Positions 9,896 to 18,865 of a stretch of DNA of 64,000 nt are shown here, piece by piece (positions within the stretch are counted from its first letter, which is position 1; every line of letters begins with the position of its first letter). The stretch comes from Pseudomonadota bacterium. GTDB lineage: Bacteria; Pseudomonadota; Gammaproteobacteria; Burkholderiales; Rhodocyclaceae. The notes beneath the pieces were generated by a model that made no database searches, was not told where the DNA came from, and saw nothing but the letters and a program-made list of their open reading frames with translations. Both the position numbers and the translations under genes were made by a program. The stretch covers positions 1 through 64,000 of the forward strand of contig QQUN01000039.1 in NCBI GenBank assembly GCA_008501585.1. The letters run 5' to 3'.

Positions 9896-10618
9896 TTACT
9901 TGTTGAGCCTGTTGTACTCCGCGAGGGCTTCTTCGTTGGGCGGGTAAAGCCCGATCACCTGGCTGCCCGATCCAACCTTGGTCAGGACGTAGCTTTCGAA
10001 TCGCTCCATCGCGACCGCCTCGGTGGCGATGTCGTCCACGATTTCAAGCGGGATCACGATGACGCCGTCGCCATCGCCGACCAGCACGTCACCCGGATTG
10101 ACCGCAACGCCGCCGCAGCCGATCGGTACCTGAATGTCGACCCCGTGGTGCTTGGTCAGATTCGTCGGCGCGCTTGGCTTGGCACAGAAGATCGGCAGCG
10201 CCATTTCGGCGGCGGTGTCGGCATCGCGGATCCCCGCATCGGAAACAAAGCCGGCGCACTCGCGATACTGCAGGCGGGTCAGCAGGATGCTGCCCGCCGA
10301 GGCCGCGCTGGCGTCCTGCCGGCAGTCATTGACCAGGATCATTCCCGGCGGGACGGTTTCGACGGCGACGCGTTGCGGGTGCTTGGGGTCCTTGAACGCC
10401 GCAACGGTGTCGACATCTTCCCGCGCCGGGATGTACCGCAAGGTAAATGCCTGGCCGACCATCTTGACCTTGGCCGTGTTGATCCGGTGCACACCCTGGA
10501 TGTAGGTGTTCCGAAACCCCCGTTTGAACAGCGCCGTGTGCAACGTCGCCGTGGATACGAGATCAAGAAGTTCCTTTGTCGAATCCTTGAGTTTTTCGTA
10601 CTCGTATGTGGTGCTCAT
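9896..10618 (-). CDS. RraA-like protein (RraA / 4-hydroxy-4-methyl-2-oxoglutarate aldolase superfamily)
   Basis: MILVNDCRQDASAASAGSILLTRLQYRECAGFVSDAGIRDAD ... GGVAVNPGDVLVGDGDGVIVIP. Confidence 0.9.
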   Translation of the reverse strand: MSTTYEYEKLKDSTKELLDLVSTATLHTALFKRGFRNTYIQGVHRINTAKVKMVGQAFTLRYIPAREDVDTVAAFKDPKHPQRVAVETVPPGMILVNDCRQDASAASAGSILLTRLQYRECAGFVSDAGIRDADTAAEMALPIFCAKPSAPTNLTKHHGVDIQVPIGCGGVAVNPGDVLVGDGDGVIVIPLEIVDDIATEAVAMERFESYVLTKVGSGSQVIGLYPPNEEALAEYNRLNK

Positions 10619-10762
10619 TTTGTTCTCCTTGTTGCGGGTTGGAAGCCTGGGGGGCGGGCCCCAGCGCGCCGGCGAGCATTCCGTGGTGCGGCCGTCGAAT
10701 TGACGCGTGTTCAAGCGCCTTGCACGGAGCCTGTGGTGTTGATCTGTTGAGCGGTAGTGTAG

Positions 10763-10773
10763 TTGTTTGACAA
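10763..10773. promoter_or_regulatory. Candidate GntR-FCD operator 1 (TTGTTTGACAA)
   Basis: Matches TNGTNNNACNA, the consensus associated with FadR-subfamily GntR regulators; upstream of the tct operon. Confidence 0.5.
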
Positions 10774-10793
10774 GTGGTGTCAACTTTTTTAAT

Positions 10794-10804
10794 TGGTATT
10801 ACAA
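10794..10804. promoter_or_regulatory. Candidate GntR-FCD operator 2 (TGGTATTACAA)
   Basis: Second TNGTNNNACNA match, 31 bp centre-to-centre from operator 1. Confidence 0.5.
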
Positions 10805-11478
10805 GTTGGCCTGCGATGGCGCGCAGTGCTCACGGTTTTTTTTGGAGGCTGGCGGTGTGATGGGCCCCGTGGCATGACGGCGTCGGCGTGCTGGCTGGTG
10901 CGGCGGCCGGCAGCGAATGGCCGGTCCCTCGTGCGCGTGGCCGACACGTCCGGCTTCACCACCGGGCGCCCCGCCTGCCCGCCGGCCTGACCGATGCCGT
11001 GCTTGTCGAGGAAAGGCGAGCCGATGAGGCTGCGCAACATCCGGGGCGTGGCGCCTGCCATCGCGGCCCGGTGGAAAACTCGGCGCGTGACAGCGCTCAG
11101 CGACCCGTCATGGGCCTGTCTTGCGCGAGAAAGGGCGTGGGGTTGCCGCCGGGGCGAGACGCAGCCATCGAGTGTGCGGTGGCGGGGTTGAGCGGCCGAA
11201 GCTGGGGGCGCTTGGGCGCCGTGTTTCGATACGACGGCGATCGCGTCGCAGATGAATTCGATGTTGCGCGGGCGGTGTCCGGATTGCCCGTGTCACCGTG
11301 CGTGTCGGCGGGTGTGGTGATGCCACAGGCGTGCCCGCGCATTGGACCGGTGGCCCGGATCATCCTGCCGTTTCGGCACCGCCGTGCGCCGGGGCGGCCA
11401 AGCACATGCAAGCCCGCATGCCGCCCATCGGCTGATCAGGCGGTTTCCCCGGACGCCTGCCCGTGGCCTGCTGCCGGC

Positions 11479-12330
11479 TTACGCGCCGCGTGCCACCGCC
11501 CGCCCTGCATCCGCACACCACTCGCTCCACGACCCCGGATACAGCCGTCCGCCCGGTAGCCCGGCGACCTCCATGGCCAGCAGGTTGTGGCAGGCGGTCA
11601 CGCCCGAACCGCATTGGTGCACGACGTGCTTGGGGGGGCGGCCAGCGAGCAGGGTGGTGAACTCGCGGCGCAACTGCTCGGCCGGCTTGAAGCGGCCATC
11701 GGGACCGAGGTTGTCCTTGAAGAAGCGGTTGACCGCGCCGGGGATGTGGCCGCCGACGGGGTCGATGGTTTCGTTTTCGCCGCGGAAGCGGTCGGGGCTG
11801 CGGGCGTCGATGAGATGCATCGCGTCGGTGCCCTTGTGGGTGTCGACATAGTTGACGTCAACCGCCAGCGGCTGGATGTCGGCGTCGAACCGGGTCGGTG
11901 TTGGTGTGGCGGGGGTTCGGCTCAGCGGCGCGCTGGCCGAGCACCAGGCCTGGAAGCCGCCGTCGAGCACCGCGGCATCGTGATGGCCGAGCCAGTTGAG
12001 CAGCCACCACAGGCGGGCGGCGTACATGCCGCCGCCGTCATCGTAGGCGACGACCTGGGTGTTGCGATCGATGCCGATCTCGCCCAGCCGGCGCGCCAGT
12101 GTGTCAGGGTCGGGCAGCGGGTGGCGGCCGTTGCGGCCGGTGCGCGGCCCGGAGAGCTCATCGTCCATGTGCAGGAAATGTGCGCCAGGGATGTGGCCCT
12201 TGGCATAGGCGGCACGACCGAAGTCGGGGTTGCCCAGGTCGTGCCGGCAATCGACCACCACCCAGCCCGGTGTGTGCAACTGGTGGAGGAGGCGCTCAGG
12301 GGCGATGAGCGTGCGCAAGGGCTCGCTCAC
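11479..12330 (-). CDS. Sulfurtransferase, tandem rhodanese domains (thiosulfate/3-mercaptopyruvate sulfurtransferase)
   Basis: VVDCRHDL...GHIPGAHFLHMDDELSG ... active site CGSGVTACHNLLAM; GTG start at 12330 inside longer ORF. Confidence 0.93.
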   Translation of the reverse strand: MSEPLRTLIAPERLLHQLHTPGWVVVDCRHDLGNPDFGRAAYAKGHIPGAHFLHMDDELSGPRTGRNGRHPLPDPDTLARRLGEIGIDRNTQVVAYDDGGGMYAARLWWLLNWLGHHDAAVLDGGFQAWCSASAPLSRTPATPTPTRFDADIQPLAVDVNYVDTHKGTDAMHLIDARSPDRFRGENETIDPVGGHIPGAVNRFFKDNLGPDGRFKPAEQLRREFTTLLAGRPPKHVVHQCGSGVTACHNLLAMEVAGLPGGRLYPGSWSEWCADAGRAVARGA

Positions 12331-12686
12331 GCGATGGTTTCCTCGTCGGCCAGCCAGGCGCGGGCGTCGAGTTCGTCCGTAAAGACCTGGACATCGGCCT
12401 CGACAAACAGCTGCGACACCCAGGCGCTCCAGGTGGCCCACTGGTCTTCGGTGATGACCGCGATCTTGCCGAAATCATGCTTGTGCTCGCGGCTGTAGCG
12501 GATCTCTTCCCACGCCACGTCGATGGTGAAGCCGCTCATCTCGCGCAGGTCGATGAGCAGATTGACCGGCCCCTCGAACTTGATCTTGTAATTGACCAGT
12601 TCCTCGAACTCCTTGTAGTCCGCCAGCGTGAATTCGCCGAAGACGGCGATGGCGACGAGTCCGTCCGAGTGTTCTTTGGTGATCAT
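12327..12686 (-). CDS. STAS/SpoIIAA-like domain protein
   Basis: 119 aa: GEFTLADYKEFEELVNYKI...LLIDLREMSGFTIDVAWEEIRYSREHKHDFGKIAVITED; 4 bp overlap with sulfurtransferase. Confidence 0.85.
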   Translation of the reverse strand: MITKEHSDGLVAIAVFGEFTLADYKEFEELVNYKIKFEGPVNLLIDLREMSGFTIDVAWEEIRYSREHKHDFGKIAVITEDQWATWSAWVSQLFVEADVQVFTDELDARAWLADEETIA

Positions 12687-12744
12687 GCCGTGCTCCTTTT
12701 GGGCAGAAGGCCTGTCTCTACTATAACGACCGGCCGGTAGGGCT

Positions 12745-13608
12745 TCAATCGCGGCGTGGGGTGTCCGGTAGCGGCGTGCGGGCGCGGGTCACCAGAATGC
12801 CGCTGGCCATGATCATGCCGATCCCGGCCCAGGCCGGCGCCGGCAGCACCTCGCCCCAGATCAGCATGCCGAACAGGCTGGCGAATACCACGGTGGAATA
12901 CGCCAGGTTGGCCGCGACGATGGTGGCGCCGACCCGGTAGGCGCGGGTCATGGCCAGTTGCGCCGCGGTGCCGAAAACGCCGATGCCGATGACCAGGGCG
13001 GCGCCTGTGGCGTCCGGCGGCGTGAAGCCGCCCGCGCCGGCCACGAACGGCGTGGCGCCCAGGCAGGTGATGCATGAAAAATAGAACACCGTGCGCGACT
13101 CCGGTTCCCCGGCCCGCCCCAGTTCGCGCACATTGATGTAGGCCAGGCTGGCGATCAGCCCCGAGGCCAGGCCGGCGACGGCGCCCAGCCACTGCTCGGG
13201 CGCGATGGTCGGGCGCAGCAGCACGACCACGCCGACAAAGCCGAGCACCACTGCGCCAATGGCGAGCCGGCGCAGCGGCTCGCGAAACCACAGCGCCAGC
13301 AGCAGGGCGACGAAGATCGGCGAGGTGTAATTGAGGGTGACGGCCGCCGCCAGCGGCAGCAGGCTGATGGCAAAGAAATAGCAGCCCAGCGCAATCGAGC
13401 CGGCCACCGCGCGGGTAACCTGCAGGCGCCAGTGCCGGGTGCGAAACGCCGTGCCCCGGCTGCGCATGAACAGCGCCATGAACAGCACGCCAGCCAGGCC
13501 GCGGTAGAACGTCAGCTCGGCAATGCCGAAGCGGTCCGCGCCAAGTTTGACGCACACGCCCATGCAGGCGAACAGCAGGCTGGCGAGGATCATCCAAAGG
13601 GCGGGCAT
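12745..13608 (-). CDS. DMT-superfamily (EamA) transporter
   Basis: Tandem EamA-like TM repeats; start at MPALWMILASLLFACMGVCVKLGAD. Confidence 0.88.
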   Translation of the reverse strand: MPALWMILASLLFACMGVCVKLGADRFGIAELTFYRGLAGVLFMALFMRSRGTAFRTRHWRLQVTRAVAGSIALGCYFFAISLLPLAAAVTLNYTSPIFVALLLALWFREPLRRLAIGAVVLGFVGVVVLLRPTIAPEQWLGAVAGLASGLIASLAYINVRELGRAGEPESRTVFYFSCITCLGATPFVAGAGGFTPPDATGAALVIGIGVFGTAAQLAMTRAYRVGATIVAANLAYSTVVFASLFGMLIWGEVLPAPAWAGIGMIMASGILVTRARTPLPDTPRRD

Positions 13609-13735
13609 GGCATGGCGCGGTGCAACACGATGACGCATTGAACCACAGCCATGGCGCGACGGGCCGGACAGTTTTGCCGGATTCCATGTCCGATGTGTTC
13701 GTGCCCGATGCCGCCGGGCTGACCATAATGCAGGC

Positions 13736-15169
13736 ATGGAACTCGACCCCGACCGTTGCTACGACGCCTTCACCACACACGATGCCCGCTTTGATGGCCG
13801 CGTGTTCGTGGGCGTGCGCTCGACGGGCATCTACTGCCGGCCGGTGTGCCGGGTGCGCACGCCGCGGCGCGCCGTATGCAGCTTTTACGTGAGTGCGGCG
13901 GCGGCCGAGGCGGCGGGCTTCCGGCCCTGCCTGCGCTGCCGCCCCGAATTGGCGCCCGGCCTGTCGGCCATGGATGCGAGCGCCACGCTGGCGCATGCCG
14001 CCGCCGGCCTGATCGATGCGCATCTGGCCGATGACCTGTCGGTGGCCACGCTGGCAGACAGGGTCGGCATCACCGACCGCCACCTGCGGCGCTTGTTCCG
14101 CGAGCAGTTTGGCGTGGCGCCGGCCGACTACCTGCGCACCCGGCGGCTGTTGCTGGCCAAGCGCCTGCTCACCGACACCGCGCTGCCGGTCACCGAGGTG
14201 GCGGCGGCAGCCGGTTTTGGCAGCCTGCGCGCGCTGGAGGCCGCGTTTGCGCGCCACTACCGCATGGCGCCGTCGGCCTTGCGCGGCCCGGTGCGTGCGG
14301 CGGCCTCCGACGGGCTGCACTTCACGCTGGCCTATCGGCCGCCCTTCGATCTGCCGCGACTGCTCGACTTCCTGGCCGGGCGCACCATCACGGGCGTTGA
14401 ACTGGTCGCGGGTGGCGAGTACCGCCGCACCGTCCGGCTGGACGGGGCGCGGGGCTGGTTGCGTGTGCGTGCCGGCAAGGCATCGCTGGCGGTGACGCTG
14501 TCGCCGACCTTGTCGGGCGCCGTGCCGGCGGTGCTGGCCGGGGTGCGCCGCCTGTTCGATCTCGACGCCGATCCGCTGGCCGTCACCCAGGCGCTGGGCT
14601 CCCTGGCCGAGCCCCGGCCCGGTCTGCGCCTGCCCGGCGCCTTCGACGGCATCGAGATGGCGGTGCGCGCCGTGCTCGGCCAGCAGATCACCGTCAAGGC
14701 CGCGCGCACGCTCGCCGGGCGTTTCAGCGCGGCCTTCGGCGAACCGATCGAGACTCCGTGGGCCGACCTGCACACCACCTTTCCGGACGCCGGACGCATC
14801 GCGGCGCTCAGCGTGTCGCAGATTGCCGAACTGGGCGTCATCCGCCGTCGTGCCGAGGTCATCATCGCCCTGGCCGCGGCGGTGGCCGAGGGGCGGCTGG
14901 TGCTCTCGCCCGGCGCGCCGGTGCAGGCGACCATCGCGCAATTGCAGGCCTTGCCCGGTATCGGCCCGTGGACCGCGCACTACATCGCCATGCGTGCGCT
15001 GGCCTGGCCCGACGCCTACCCCGATGGCGACTATGGCGTGCGTGCCGCGCTGGGCATGTGCAGCGCCCGCGAGGCGCGCCAGCAGGCCGAGGCCTGGCGC
15101 CCGTGGCGCGCCTACGCCGTCATGCATCTGTGGGCTTCGCTGGGCGAGGCCGAGGAGACGACATCATGA
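13736..15169 (+). CDS. Ada-type Zn/AraC-HTH N-terminus fused to AlkA-type DNA-3-methyladenine glycosylase
   Basis: Ada Zn-site cysteines (YCRPVCR...GFRPCLRCRPE), AraC HTH (LSVATLADRVGITDRHLRRLFREQFG), HhH-GPD (LPGIGPWTAHYIAMRALAWPDAYPDGD). Confidence 0.92.
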   Translation: MELDPDRCYDAFTTHDARFDGRVFVGVRSTGIYCRPVCRVRTPRRAVCSFYVSAAAAEAAGFRPCLRCRPELAPGLSAMDASATLAHAAAGLIDAHLADDLSVATLADRVGITDRHLRRLFREQFGVAPADYLRTRRLLLAKRLLTDTALPVTEVAAAAGFGSLRALEAAFARHYRMAPSALRGPVRAAASDGLHFTLAYRPPFDLPRLLDFLAGRTITGVELVAGGEYRRTVRLDGARGWLRVRAGKASLAVTLSPTLSGAVPAVLAGVRRLFDLDADPLAVTQALGSLAEPRPGLRLPGAFDGIEMAVRAVLGQQITVKAARTLAGRFSAAFGEPIETPWADLHTTFPDAGRIAALSVSQIAELGVIRRRAEVIIALAAAVAEGRLVLSPGAPVQATIAQLQALPGIGPWTAHYIAMRALAWPDAYPDGDYGVRAALGMCSAREARQQAEAWRPWRAYAVMHLWASLGEAEETTS

Positions 15170-15636
15170 ACCCAACGCAGTACGGATTGCGCTTCGACAC
15201 CCCGCTGGGCGTCTGCCAGGTGCGCGCCAACGCGGCCGCGCTGCTCAGCGCCTGCTTTGATGAGGCGGACTGCCCCCTGCCGGCCAATGCGCTGTGCCAT
15301 GAGGCCGCACGGCAGATCACCGCCTACCTGGCCGGTGAGCGCCGCGATTTCGACCTGCCGCTGGCGCCCGAAGGTACGCCTTTTCAGCAAACCGTGTGGG
15401 CCGCCCTGCGCAGGCTCCCTTATGGCGCCACCACGCATTACGGCGCACTCGCCGCCACGCTGGGCCGCCCGACGGCGGCCCGTGCTATTGGCGCCGCGGT
15501 CGGCAAGAACCCGCTCTGGCTGATCATTCCCTGCCATCGCGTCATCGGTCGCGACGGTTCGCTCACCGGTTATGCCGGCGGCCTGCCGCGCAAGCGCGCA
15601 TTACTCGATCTGGAGGCCGCCCGTGCGACCACGTGA
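15166..15636 (+). CDS. ogt: Methylated-DNA--protein-cysteine methyltransferase
   Basis: NPLWLIIPCHRVIGRDGSLTGYAGGLPRKRALL active site PCHRV; ATGA overlap with upstream gene. Confidence 0.95.
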   Translation: MNPTQYGLRFDTPLGVCQVRANAAALLSACFDEADCPLPANALCHEAARQITAYLAGERRDFDLPLAPEGTPFQQTVWAALRRLPYGATTHYGALAATLGRPTAARAIGAAVGKNPLWLIIPCHRVIGRDGSLTGYAGGLPRKRALLDLEAARATT

Positions 15637-16531
15637 CACCCTGGAACTGTTCATCCTCGCCGCACTGTGGGGCGCCAGCTTCCTGTTCATGCGCCAGGCA
15701 GCGCCGGATTTCGGCCCGGTCGGGCTGATCTTCATCCGTGTGCTGTTCGCGGCAGTGTTCCTGCTGCCGATCATCGTCTGGCGCGGGCAATGGCGTGAGC
15801 TGGTCCAGCACGCCTGGCCGCTGACCGTCATCGGCATCCTCAACTCCGCGCTGCCCTTTGTGCTGATCGCCTGGGCGCTGCTCTCGCTCACCGCCGGTTT
15901 CGCCTCCATCGTCAACGCCACGGCGCCCTTGTGGGCCGCCCTGGTCGCGCGCGTGTGGTTTGGCGAGCGCCTCACCAAATGGCGTGCGGCGGGTCTGGCG
16001 ATCGGCTTTGTCGGCGTCGGTGTGCTGGTGTCGGGCAAGGCCGGGTTCCATGGCGAGCACATCGCACTGTCGGTGATGGCCGGCCTTCTGGCGACCTTGT
16101 CGTATGGCGTGTCGGCCAATTACACCAAGCGCTACCTCACCGGCGTGTCGTCGCTGGCCATTGCCACCGGTGGCCAGGCTGCGGCGGCCGTCGCGCTGGC
16201 ACCGCTGGCCTGGTGGCTGTGGCCGGCCGGCCCGATCAGCCTCTCCGCCTGGGGCGCCGCCGCCGTGCTGGCGGTGGCCTGCACGGCCGTGGCCTACATC
16301 CTCTATTTCCGCCTCATTGCCAACATCGGCCCCGCCCGCGCGATTGCCGTGACCTTCCTGATCCCGGCCTTCGGCATGGGGTGGGGCGTGCTCATTCTCG
16401 ACGAGCCGCTCGGCCTGCGCATGCTCGCCGGTGCCGGGGTGATCCTGGCCGGCACGGCGCTGGCCACCGGGCTGGTCGATGGCGACAAGCTGCGGCGCTG
16501 GGCGGTGCGGCTGGGGCTGCGGGCGGCGTGA
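15623..16531 (+). CDS. DMT-superfamily (EamA) transporter
   Basis: ~10 TM EamA repeats; GTG start 15623 overlaps ogt 3' end. Confidence 0.88.
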   Translation: MRPRDTLELFILAALWGASFLFMRQAAPDFGPVGLIFIRVLFAAVFLLPIIVWRGQWRELVQHAWPLTVIGILNSALPFVLIAWALLSLTAGFASIVNATAPLWAALVARVWFGERLTKWRAAGLAIGFVGVGVLVSGKAGFHGEHIALSVMAGLLATLSYGVSANYTKRYLTGVSSLAIATGGQAAAAVALAPLAWWLWPAGPISLSAWGAAAVLAVACTAVAYILYFRLIANIGPARAIAVTFLIPAFGMGWGVLILDEPLGLRMLAGAGVILAGTALATGLVDGDKLRRWAVRLGLRAA

Positions 16532-16549
16532 GCGGCCTCACGGCATGGG

Positions 16550-16792
16550 TCACATCCCCAGGGTTTTGAGGGCCTTGGCCAGCGTGTCGACCGATTCCTG
16601 ATGTTTGCCGGCCTTGTGCAGGGCTTCGCCTTCGGCGCGCCAGGTTTGTACCTGCGTCATTTGTTCGGCGGTCAGCTGCGGGTTCTTGGACAAGGCCTCG
16701 TCGATCTTCTTCATGTCGGCCGGACAATGAAATGCCCAGGCGCTGCTGGCGATGGTCACGAGGGCGACGGCCAGGGCTGGCTTGATGTTCAT
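16550..16792 (-). CDS. Small secreted hypothetical protein
   Basis: MNIKPALAVALVTIASSAWA signal peptide then FHCPADMKKIDEALSKNPQLT...; start chosen inside a longer ORF. Confidence 0.75.
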   Translation of the reverse strand: MNIKPALAVALVTIASSAWAFHCPADMKKIDEALSKNPQLTAEQMTQVQTWRAEGEALHKAGKHQESVDTLAKALKTLGM

Positions 16793-16972
16793 GGTGCTTC
16801 TCCGGTGGGGCGCGGCGCCGGGCCGCGGTTCTTTCAGGCTAGTCGGCGCGCCGGCCCGGCACCAGACGAAAAGCGTAAGAAAACACGGCCGGCGCATGGG
16901 CAGGGGGCGCCCCAAGTGGGCTGGCAGGCGCTAGACTTGCCGTCCCAGTCTTGATGGACGCCGCCACCGCCC

Positions 16973-18001
16973 ATGCAGCCCGCCAGTCGCGCCGACGCCT
17001 TTGCCGCGCTCGAACTCGATCCCGACGCCTTGCCGCAGGAGATCAAGCGCGCGTTCCGCCGTCTGGCGATGCAGTGGCATCCCGACCGCAACCGCGGCGA
17101 GGATGCCGCCGAACGGTTTCGCCAGATCAAGGCGGCGCATGACTATCTGGTCCGTGGGGATGACGAGGCCGCCCCCGCCGCCGAGGCCGAGCCGGCGCCG
17201 GCGCGCGGCCCGGACCAGGAAGAGACCCTGTGGCTGGAGATCGAGGAAGCCATCTTTGGCGGCGTGCTGGCACTGGAACTGGAGCGCGCCGAAGCCTGCG
17301 GCGTGTGTGGCGGCAGCGGGCGGGTGATGCTGGCCTCATCGCGGATGTGCGGCTGTTGCGGCGGCAGCGGCCGGATCCGCGCCGAGGGCGGCCTGGTGCG
17401 CTGCGATCTCTGCGGTGGGCGTGGCTACAGCGCCGAGGTGGCGTGCGACAGCTGTGCCGGCAGCGGCGAGGCACGCGCCGGGCGCAAGCTGCGGGTGACG
17501 GTGCCGCCGGGCATGTGGCCGGGGCGCCGTCTGCGGCTGGCCGGCAAGGCCGCGCCGGTCGGGGATCTTCCGCCGGGCGACCTGCTGCTGGTGAGCCAGT
17601 TGCGGCTGCATGGCTTGTTCGCCCTGCGGGGCGATGCGCTGGAGGTGACGGTGCCGGTGCCCTTGTTCGATCTGCTGGCCGGCGGCACGGTCAGTGTGCC
17701 GGTGCCGGGGGGCGGTGTCGAGGTGCTCAGTGTGGCGGCCGGCACGGCCACGGAGACGCGTCAGGTGCTTGCCGGCCACGGCCTGCCACTGCGCTCGGGC
17801 GGGCGCAGTGACTTGACGGTGGTGTTGCAGCCGGTGTTGCCCGAGCAACTCGGCAAGGCCGACCTGGCGGCATTGCGCGTCTTGCAGGACAGCCTGGCCG
17901 GGCGCGAAGCCCGGCTGTATCCGGCGCTGGCAGCGTGGCGCGCCCGCTGGCTCGAAGCGTCGCCAGCGAAGCGCCGCGGCAAATCACGCAAGAAGGGTTG
18001 A
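16973..18001 (+). CDS. Compact DnaJ-like co-chaperone (J domain, four CXXCXGXG motifs, DnaJ_C)
   Basis: MQWHPDRNRGEDAAERFRQIKAAHDYL (HPD); CGVCGGSG, CGCCGGSG, CDLCGGRG, CDSCAGSG. Confidence 0.88.
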   Translation: MQPASRADAFAALELDPDALPQEIKRAFRRLAMQWHPDRNRGEDAAERFRQIKAAHDYLVRGDDEAAPAAEAEPAPARGPDQEETLWLEIEEAIFGGVLALELERAEACGVCGGSGRVMLASSRMCGCCGGSGRIRAEGGLVRCDLCGGRGYSAEVACDSCAGSGEARAGRKLRVTVPPGMWPGRRLRLAGKAAPVGDLPPGDLLLVSQLRLHGLFALRGDALEVTVPVPLFDLLAGGTVSVPVPGGGVEVLSVAAGTATETRQVLAGHGLPLRSGGRSDLTVVLQPVLPEQLGKADLAALRVLQDSLAGREARLYPALAAWRARWLEASPAKRRGKSRKKG

Positions 18002-18061
18002 GTGCCTGAGCCGGGACCACCCCGCACCGGTGCGCGGCGAGGGCGGTCGCTGGCGGGCAGG

Positions 18062-18865
18062 TTATCGGCGCCGGTGGGCGATCAGGCCCATCAGCCCGAG
18101 ACCGGCGAGCAGCATGGCATAGGACTCGGGTTCGGGCACGGCGGCGGTGATGCCGTAGTCGATGCCGGCCTGTGAGTGGAGCCGTACGCCGGGCGCCGAG
18201 GCCAGCGCGAAGCGGGTGGTGTTGCTGAAGTCCGCCACGCCCCCGTCGGATGCGTCGACCGAAAAGCGGGCGACAAGGCCGTACTGTTTGCCGTATTCGA
18301 AATCAAAAGTCGACATGAACGTGTCATTGACCGTCACCATCTGACGACCCGCGCTGCTGCGGGTGTCGGTGGCCAGCCACAGCGGGTTGCCGAGGCTGAT
18401 GTCATTGACGTCATACAGCGCAATGTCGAGCTGGTAGCCCGCGGTGCCGGTCTGGTGGCCGGTGAGCGTGCCCGTCAGCAGCGCGGTGAGGCTGGCCGTG
18501 CCCATGCCGCTTCCGCCGGCGAAGGTGATGAAGTCGGTCAGCCGGGTGCTTGCCTGGGCGTGGGTGTTTCCCGCGCCGGCGGCGCTGGCGGCGAGGGTGG
18601 TGGCGGCAAAGGCAGACAGCGCAGTGTTGTCCAGCGCGGCGCGGGCGGTGAAGCCGTAGCCGTCCATGTCGGCGGCCACGGCCGTCGGTGCGCCGGTGGC
18701 GTCCGATTTGCCGGCGGTCAGCTCGCTGATGGTCGGACCGTGGGTGACGCGGTAGCTGCCACTGGCGGTGCTGGTGAGTTCGGCCGTTGGCAGCGCCCAG
18801 GCCGCCGGCGTGGCGAGGGCGGCAAACAGGCTGAGCACAAATGGGGTGGCGGGGGGCGAATGCAT
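18062..18865 (-). CDS. PEP-CTERM sorting domain-containing secreted protein
   Basis: N-terminal signal; C-terminus VPEPESYAMLLAGLGLMGLIAHRRR. Confidence 0.93.
   Translation of the reverse strand: MHSPPATPFVLSLFAALATPAAWALPTAELTSTASGSYRVTHGPTISELTAGKSDATGAPTAVAADMDGYGFTARAALDNTALSAFAATTLAASAAGAGNTHAQASTRLTDFITFAGGSGMGTASLTALLTGTLTGHQTGTAGYQLDIALYDVNDISLGNPLWLATDTRSSAGRQMVTVNDTFMSTFDFEYGKQYGLVARFSVDASDGGVADFSNTTRFALASAPGVRLHSQAGIDYGITAAVPEPESYAMLLAGLGLMGLIAHRRR

Noticed and set aside
4172-10804. Mobile element or genomic island around the Tct operon
   Set aside because: No integrase, transposase, tRNA or flanking direct repeats seen
10888-11559. 223 aa plus-strand ORF in the intergenic gap
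   Set aside because: Arg/Pro/Ala-biased, no motif, and runs antisense into the sulfurtransferase gene
12683-15127. 814 aa minus-strand ORF
   Set aside because: Spans antisense of the Ada-AlkA gene and an alternate frame of the EamA gene; no recognisable domain
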